A stretch of 43,574 bases of DNA from a virus. The DNA is taken from positions 1-43,574 of IMG/VR virus record IMGVR_UViG_3300009408_000089; one strand, given 5' to 3'. Of the stretch, positions 39,081 to 43,574 are shown in pieces. The notes beneath the pieces are model-generated. The model did no database searches. It saw only the letters and a program-made list of their open reading frames with translations, and was not told where the DNA came from. Position numbers and translations under genes: made by a program. The number at the start of each line of letters is the position of its first letter. Position 1 is the first letter of the stretch.

Positions 39081-39582
39081 CATCGTTGATCCATCTGAGG
39101 TAGTCCAGCTAGCAGCAGAGAATGGATATGCAATCCAATACATCGACAATCCAACTGAAGCAGTCCAGCTAGCAGCAGTGAAGCAGGATGGATATGCAAT
39201 CCAATACATCAACAATCCATCCGAAGCAGTCCAGTTAGCAGCAGTGAAACGGAATGGACATGCAATTGATTACATCGACAATCCATCTGAAGCAGTTCAA
39301 TTGGCAGCAGTGAAGCAGGATGGATATGTACTCCGATACATCGACAATCCATCTGAGGTAGTCCAGTTAGCAGCAGTAAAACAGTATAGTTATGCAATCC
39401 AATACATCAACAATCCATCCGAAGCAGTCCAGCTAGCAGCAGTGAAACGGAATGAATTTGCAATCCGGTACATCGTTAATCCATCTGAAGCAGTTCAATT
39501 GGCAGCAGTGAAACGGGATGGACTTGCAATCCGGTACATCAAGAATCCATCCGAGGCAGCGAAGAGAGCGGCAGGAAGATGA
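39028..39582 (+). CDS. DUF4116-type repeat protein 3 with a captured zinc-ribbon start
   Basis: 184 residues. The first 20 (MKQVIYKMNAVKYGKCGNIV) belong to the zinc-ribbon gene at 39642; the rest is seven units of 22 residues PSEAVQLAAVKxxGxAIxYIDN and the cap PSEAAKRAAGR. So the repeat array was fused in frame to a duplicated gene start, with its promoter. Units lack the GHD insert seen in the other two paralogues. Confidence 0.75.
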   Translation: MKQVIYKMNAVKYGKCGNIVDPSEVVQLAAENGYAIQYIDNPTEAVQLAAVKQDGYAIQYINNPSEAVQLAAVKRNGHAIDYIDNPSEAVQLAAVKQDGYVLRYIDNPSEVVQLAAVKQYSYAIQYINNPSEAVQLAAVKRNEFAIRYIVNPSEAVQLAAVKRDGLAIRYIKNPSEAAKRAAGR

Positions 39583-39583
39583 A

Positions 39584-39695
39584 GTAATTCATTCTTGACA
39601 TTTAACAGAAAGTATATAGTATTAACAGAAAGGAGAAAATAATGAAGCAGTTAATTCATAAAGTGAATGCCGTGAAATGTGGAAAATGTGAAAAG
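39584..39695. repeat. Direct repeat of promoter plus gene start, copy 2
   Basis: Second copy of the module at 38970-39080: TTGACA 39595-39600, AAAGGAGAA, ATG 39642. Drives the intact zinc-ribbon gene. Confidence 0.8.
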
Positions 39696-39866
39696 ATCCT
39701 TGATATCAAGTCAGATACGTTTATGACAATTTACGGAAATATTTGTATAGGAACATCTGGTGGCCTTGTTGGAAATAATCTGGATGAAAATATGAAAGTG
39801 GAAAATGCTTCGATATATTGTATTCCTTGTTTTCATGAAGTTACATCATTAGTTGGAAGAAGATGA
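39642..39866 (+). CDS. Zinc-ribbon protein
   Basis: 74 residues beginning MKQLIHKVNAVKCGKC. CGKC near 13-16 and CIPC near 60-63 make a ribbon. It is the parent of the fused start in repeat protein 3. Overlaps the phosphatase gene. Function unknown. Confidence 0.55.
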   Translation: MKQLIHKVNAVKCGKCEKILDIKSDTFMTIYGNICIGTSGGLVGNNLDENMKVENASIYCIPCFHEVTSLVGRR

Positions 39867-40264
39867 TCACCCGCAATCAATCGGGAGTAATTTTCAATTC
39901 TTATCAAGGTCAAGCGAAGAAAGTTCTTTGTGTTTGTTCTTGTGGAATTCTTCGATCACCTACAATAGCAGTTATTTTATCACAGGCTCCATATAACTTC
40001 AATACACGTGCAGTAGGAATTGATAAAGATTTTGCACTTATTCCTATTTCAGATCAATTAATCGTTTGGGCAGATGAAGTACTTTGTTCTGATGAAAAAC
40101 AAAAAGATATAATCCTTTCAATGATTAAAGAAATTGAAGGGGAATTGGGAAAGAAATATCCAGGCAAAGTGTATAATCTGAATATACCTGATTACTATGG
40201 ATATATGGAAGAAACAATGATTTTAGCTATTAAAGAAAGATATGATAACTTGGAGAAAGAATGA
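39863..40264 (+). CDS. Small protein-tyrosine-phosphatase-like protein
   Basis: 133 residues. VLCVCSCGILRSPT holds the C-x5-R-S loop of low-molecular-weight and related tyrosine phosphatases. IWADEVLC and a late IPDYYGYME supply the acidic loop. Phage versions are frequent but their targets are unknown. Precedes the DpdA gene with an ATGA overlap. Confidence 0.7.
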   Translation: MITRNQSGVIFNSYQGQAKKVLCVCSCGILRSPTIAVILSQAPYNFNTRAVGIDKDFALIPISDQLIVWADEVLCSDEKQKDIILSMIKEIEGELGKKYPGKVYNLNIPDYYGYMEETMILAIKERYDNLEKE

Positions 40265-41442
40265 AAGACATTAAATATTTTTTCGCATGTTCTGTTGGTG
40301 CATTACCGCATATTATAAAAAAAGATATTCATCACAAAGATGGAACAACATTTCGTTTTTACAACAAAGATGAATCGTTCTTTCATCATCCAAATGTTTT
40401 AGTTTCAGCTGGACATAATTACGAAAATATAAATTTTCGCAAGGATTGGAAAATTGGTGATGATGCATTGTTATTGGGTGATTCAGGTGGTTTTCAAATA
40501 GCAACAGGCGTAATTGATGTTAAAAAGATTGATAGATTGACTCTGCGAAAGAAAATATTTAACTGGCTTGAATATAATACAGATATCGCAATGAACATTG
40601 ATATTCCTCCTTTTGTATCAGGATTCTCTGGTACAGTTTCAAAAGCTGTATTTGATGAATGTTTAGCTTTTTCAATTGAGAACTACAAATATTTTCATGA
40701 AAATCAAACAGGAAAAACAAACTTCCTGAATGTATTACAAGGCAGAACAGTGCCACAGATGTCAGCGTGGTATGATAAAGTTAAGGATTTTGAGTTCAAT
40801 GGTTGGGCTGTAGGCGGAGCTACAAATGTGAAACATTTGATGCCTGGTATTAAATTTCTTCTCGATAAAGGTGAATTAACTCGAACCGGATATGATTATC
40901 TTCATTTGCTCGGTGTTTCAAGCAATGAAAGTTCAATTTATCTTGCATATATTCAGAAACTACTCAATGAAATTGGAGTTGATTGTCAATTAACTTATGA
41001 TAGTTCAAGTCCGGCATTAAGTGCAGCACATGGCGGATATGTGATGTTTCCTCGTCCAACAGCGAATACAATGATGCGTATCACAAGTAGAGCGGAATAT
41101 GCATCAAATATTGAACATTTGCCTTGTTTTTGTCCTGTGTGTCAGAAAACAAACTTACAGGATATAGTAAAATTCAAGAGTGAAAGTTATTCATTATTAA
41201 CATTGCATAATTTATATAAATTCATTGATTTTCAGAAAGTTGTTGGTCGTATACTTGATTTTAATGATTGGAAAGTTTATCAATCAGTATTCGGCGCAGG
41301 AATTACGCGGAATCTTAAAGCTTTGCGACATGTGTTTGTAGAAGGAAAAGGAGGAGCATCGTATTTGTATTCACATTTCAAATCAGTTGAACCAAATTTT
41401 CAAGAGAATGCAGTAGAAAAAATGAGTGAATATTTTGAATGA
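40261..41442 (+). CDS. dpdA: DNA guanine transglycosylase DpdA (TGT-like)
   Basis: 393 residues. Follows the tRNA-guanine transglycosylase plan: GDSGGFQI (73-80) with the general acid Asp, NVLQGR (157-162), GWAVGG (181-186), TYDSSS (245-250) with a nucleophile-like Asp247, and a zinc site CFCPVC (289-294) plus a later His. DpdA exchanges guanine in DNA for a 7-deazaguanine base. The following QueF, and the QueC start at the window end, supply that base. A tRNA TGT is unlikely in this setting. Confidence 0.85.
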   Translation: MKDIKYFFACSVGALPHIIKKDIHHKDGTTFRFYNKDESFFHHPNVLVSAGHNYENINFRKDWKIGDDALLLGDSGGFQIATGVIDVKKIDRLTLRKKIFNWLEYNTDIAMNIDIPPFVSGFSGTVSKAVFDECLAFSIENYKYFHENQTGKTNFLNVLQGRTVPQMSAWYDKVKDFEFNGWAVGGATNVKHLMPGIKFLLDKGELTRTGYDYLHLLGVSSNESSIYLAYIQKLLNEIGVDCQLTYDSSSPALSAAHGGYVMFPRPTANTMMRITSRAEYASNIEHLPCFCPVCQKTNLQDIVKFKSESYSLLTLHNLYKFIDFQKVVGRILDFNDWKVYQSVFGAGITRNLKALRHVFVEGKGGASYLYSHFKSVEPNFQENAVEKMSEYFE

Positions 41443-41443
41443 T

Positions 41444-41451
41444 TATAAATA
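41444..41451 (+). promoter_or_regulatory. T4-type late promoter
   Basis: TATAAATACA at 41444-41453, between dpdA and queF. Exact consensus; predicted start near 41458. Confidence 0.55.
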
Positions 41452-41482
41452 CATTTGAGTATGTCAAACAATGGAGAATATG

Positions 41483-41974
41483 ATGACAAAGAAAGGATTG
41501 CATGACGGATTGAACGCTCTAGGAATCAGTGCAAGAAACAACAAAGATTCTTATTCAATGGATCATCCAATGCCGGAAGTATTGGAATCATTTCCGAACC
41601 CGGCTAAACAAGAGAATTCGAGGACAGAATCTCTGGCATTGCATATTGTGATTCCAGAAGTAACATCAAAATGTCCTATCACCGGACAACCTGATTTTGC
41701 AAATATCTATATTGATTACAAGCCAAATGAGAAATGCGTTGAGAGTAAATCTTTAAAATTATATATTCTTGGTTATCGGAATTTTGGCGAGTTTCACGAG
41801 GCATGCGTCAATCGAATGCTTACTGATCTAGTTAATTTACTTGAACCTGAATGGATGTGTGTTGCAGGTGCATTTGCACCACGCGGTGGGATTCCTTTTC
41901 ATCCAACAGTATGCTTCGGAAATGTACCTGAAACTATATGCAATCAGACTTATACATTTGGGCAAGTTTCCTAA
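41483..41974 (+). CDS. queF: NADPH-dependent preQ0 reductase QueF
   Basis: About 163 residues. CPITGQPDFA carries the catalytic Cys; VESKSLKLY and GYRNFGEFHE are the QueF signature; APRGGIPF follows. It reduces the nitrile of preQ0 to the aminomethyl of preQ1. Start at ATG 41483 (GGAG 6 bases ahead) is preferred over 41480 or 41471. In a phage DNA-modification cluster it predicts dPreQ1, or a derivative of it, as the DNA base. Confidence 0.88.
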   Translation: MTKKGLHDGLNALGISARNNKDSYSMDHPMPEVLESFPNPAKQENSRTESLALHIVIPEVTSKCPITGQPDFANIYIDYKPNEKCVESKSLKLYILGYRNFGEFHEACVNRMLTDLVNLLEPEWMCVAGAFAPRGGIPFHPTVCFGNVPETICNQTYTFGQVS

Positions 41975-41977
41975 GGG

Positions 41978-42847
41978 ATGTCATTTGATTTATTTTTCGA
42001 AAGAGAAGAAAGCATTGTTAAACAAAAGATTGATCATCTAAATCCTCAAGGAATTCATAATTTTTGTTATGGAACACTTGATTGCTATTTCAGGATTGAG
42101 AAATTAGCAACAAAGGGTAAAGTTGCATTTCTGTTAAACGGAAAAGCGATTGCTTTAACAGGGATGCCAGGAAAATTCTCTAAGAAACTATATGTTTATG
42201 ATAATGATGTTCCTACTGATGAACTCAATGAATTACATAAAGATTTCTTAATCTATTCAATTGATCGGCTGCCATTAAGTAATGAAAAACCATTCGATGA
42301 AGTTTTTTATGAATTCTCAACAGTGTTTAATCCTGCAAGTTATGCTAATTCAAAGAAGCGGTATCAACGATTAAAATATCCATTTAAATTTGCAAAGGAG
42401 AATGATGTTATAATTGAAGAAGTTCATTCTTCTGATATCTCTAAATGTGATCAACTTCATGATCAATGGGTAGAGCATAAACTGGAAGATCCTAAGACAT
42501 TCAGAATGATGTTCCCAAATGCTCGTTACAAGAATTGTTTGCACATTGCGATGGAGAATTCAACAAATGATTATCGTACCTTCAAAGTTTTATATAAAAG
42601 TGAAATTGTTGGAGTTAGGGTTGTTTATGTATACAACAACCAAGGATATGACTTGGCATTTTTCTCCAATTTCTGGTCAACCCCAAGTCAGTTGACAACA
42701 TATACGAATGTTATTATAATGAAGGATCTTTATAGCAATGGAGTAGCAACTCTTAATTGTGGTGCAGGACTGAATAAGTTTCTGCATACGGCAAAAGCTC
42801 ATTATGCTTGTAGTAGTGTTAGAAGTTACATGTATAGCAAGGAGTAG
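41978..42847 (+). CDS. Acyltransferase-like (GNAT/FemAB-type) protein of the deazaguanine cluster
   Basis: 289 residues. The second half (from SSDISKCDQLHDQW, through FKVLYKSEIVGVRVVYVYNNQGYDLAFFSN, here two beta strands, to NCGAGLNKFL) has the strand-helix order of GNAT-fold lysyl/acyl-transferases. First half has ALTGMPGKF. It sits between queF and a cysteine-cluster gene. The natural hypothesis is transfer of an acyl or aminoacyl group to the free amine of dPreQ1. Fold assignment is by eye and not certain. Confidence 0.5.
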   Translation: MSFDLFFEREESIVKQKIDHLNPQGIHNFCYGTLDCYFRIEKLATKGKVAFLLNGKAIALTGMPGKFSKKLYVYDNDVPTDELNELHKDFLIYSIDRLPLSNEKPFDEVFYEFSTVFNPASYANSKKRYQRLKYPFKFAKENDVIIEEVHSSDISKCDQLHDQWVEHKLEDPKTFRMMFPNARYKNCLHIAMENSTNDYRTFKVLYKSEIVGVRVVYVYNNQGYDLAFFSNFWSTPSQLTTYTNVIIMKDLYSNGVATLNCGAGLNKFLHTAKAHYACSSVRSYMYSKE

Positions 42848-42849
42848 TT

Positions 42850-43488
42850 GTGAATAATCAAGATTCATTCAGTAGAATTGTAACATACTTCAAGGCGTTA
42901 GCTAGTGAAGATTTTGTGTGGAACAATCAAATAATTAAGCATTATGACTGTTTGAAATTATCTCCTCTTGCCTTCAGATCATATTCTTGCCCATCACATT
43001 GCGGTGCATGTTGTATGAAATGTTCACTTGTGTGGGATGAAAAGGTCATTGACAGTTCTATTCCAATAACATATACTATCAACAACACAGAAAAAACATT
43101 CTATGTTGATTTCCAAAAAGAGCACAATGAACCAAAATGTAGACATTTGAATTTAACTGATGGATTATGTAAACTATATCTAAAGAGGCCATTACCATGC
43201 AGGTTGGAACTATTTAAATTTATTCATTATACAAGTAAAAATGAAGCACATGCCAGAGTTCAATTGCCCGGGCGCAGATGGGCATTAACAAGAGTAGATG
43301 GAGAACAAGGAGGAATTTGTGAGATTAGAAATTATGATCCGAAACTTACCCAATCACATATCGATGATTTGAAGATTTTACAGCAATGGATGAGCGAATT
43401 TAAGATTACAAATAGATGCGATGTTGTTATTGAATATTTAAGCAGTGGTCCACATAATCATGTATTAAATATAGGAGAAAATCAATGA
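42850..43488 (+). CDS. YkgJ-family cysteine-cluster protein
   Basis: 212 residues, GTG start with AAGGAG 5 bases ahead. CPSHCGACCMKC, then CRHL and CKLYLKRPLPC give the CxxxCxxCC...C...C pattern of the YkgJ zinc- or iron-chelating family. Its position in the cluster suggests metal-dependent processing of the modified base, or metal delivery. Overlaps queC by four bases. Confidence 0.8.
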   Translation: MNNQDSFSRIVTYFKALASEDFVWNNQIIKHYDCLKLSPLAFRSYSCPSHCGACCMKCSLVWDEKVIDSSIPITYTINNTEKTFYVDFQKEHNEPKCRHLNLTDGLCKLYLKRPLPCRLELFKFIHYTSKNEAHARVQLPGRRWALTRVDGEQGGICEIRNYDPKLTQSHIDDLKILQQWMSEFKITNRCDVVIEYLSSGPHNHVLNIGENQ

Positions 43489-43574
43489 TTCCAACAGCAG
43501 AAATATCACAACGCTTTCCAACCGGATCTAAGGTTATGGTAATCCTATCGGGAGGAATGGATTCTACAATCATA
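43485..43574 (+). CDS. queC: 7-cyano-7-deazaguanine synthase QueC, N-terminal fragment cut by window edge
   Basis: 30 residues are visible, beginning MIPTAEISQRF, with VILSGGMDST, the PP-loop of N-type ATP pyrophosphatases and typical of QueC. It makes preQ0 from CDG, ammonia and ATP. ATGA overlap and AGGAGAA ribosome site. Other PP-loop enzymes share the motif, but the neighbours make QueC by far the most likely. Confidence 0.8.
   Translation, partial: MIPTAEISQRFPTGSKVMVILSGGMDSTII

Noticed and set aside
39100-39580. CRISPR-like repeats
   Set aside because: The repetition is in frame (66-base units), encodes a regular protein repeat, and there are no unique spacers.

Overview
The window is about 43.6 kb of an AT-rich, tailed-phage genome in which essentially every gene reads on the + strand. 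The gene content is that of a distant T4-like myovirus: late sigma factor gp55, recombination nuclease gp46/gp47, RNase H, primase gp61, single-strand binding protein gp32, UvsX, UvsY, UvsW, helicase gp41, DNA polymerase gp43, clamp loader gp44/gp62 and sliding clamp gp45. The host cannot be named from sequence. Genes are tightly packed, mostly with ATGA or TAATG overlaps. They are driven by many sigma70-type promoters (TTGACT/A, 16-17 bp, TATAAT-like) and by T4-type late promoters (TATAAATA).

Layout. 1-2.3 kb: the end of a possible structural gene, a baseplate/tail assembly gene with a -1 slippery heptamer, and gp55. 2.3-11.6 kb: gp47, gp46 (split by an apparent single-base frameshift), a RuvC-like nuclease, RNase H, a DHH phosphoesterase, a cyclic-phosphate-processing receiver domain and several unknown genes. 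11.6-12.35 kb: an RNA island with a phage tmRNA, an unfamiliar structured RNA and tRNA-CAU. 12.4-14.1 kb: primase and small genes. 14.5-15.9 kb: a run of about five attC-like sites separating small, less AT-rich ORFs. This looks like an integron cassette array without an integrase, sitting just upstream of gene 32. 16-25 kb: gp32, UvsX, gp41, ThyX, a zinc-ribbon metallophosphoesterase, UvsY and UvsW. 25-27.8 kb: genes whose N-termini resemble T4 capsid-targeting peptides, plus small genes. 28.3-33 kb: gp43, gp62, gp45, gp44. 33-40.3 kb: an accessory zone with CCA-adding enzyme head, phosphoribosyltransferase, three DUF4116-type repeat proteins, a 2H phosphoesterase with a capsid-targeting-like N-terminus, a macro domain and a small phosphatase. 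Several 5'-end duplications mark gene insertion here. 40.3-43.6 kb: a 7-deazaguanine DNA modification cluster (DpdA, QueF, an acyltransferase-like protein, a YkgJ-like cysteine-cluster protein, and the start of QueC).

How it fits together. The replication and recombination genes form a complete T4-style replisome with recombination-dependent replication. The deazaguanine cluster would protect the DNA from restriction. The macro domain, 2H enzyme, cREC protein, phosphatase and phosphoribosyltransferase are candidate counter-defence or nucleotide-handling factors, and at least one of these (2H) carries a signal suggesting packaging in the capsid and injection. tmRNA, tRNA and the CCA-adding domain would support translation late in infection. 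Three places look as if one base is gained or lost (gp46, the start of gp62, and a small ORF before gp44). These may be assembly errors and should be checked against reads.
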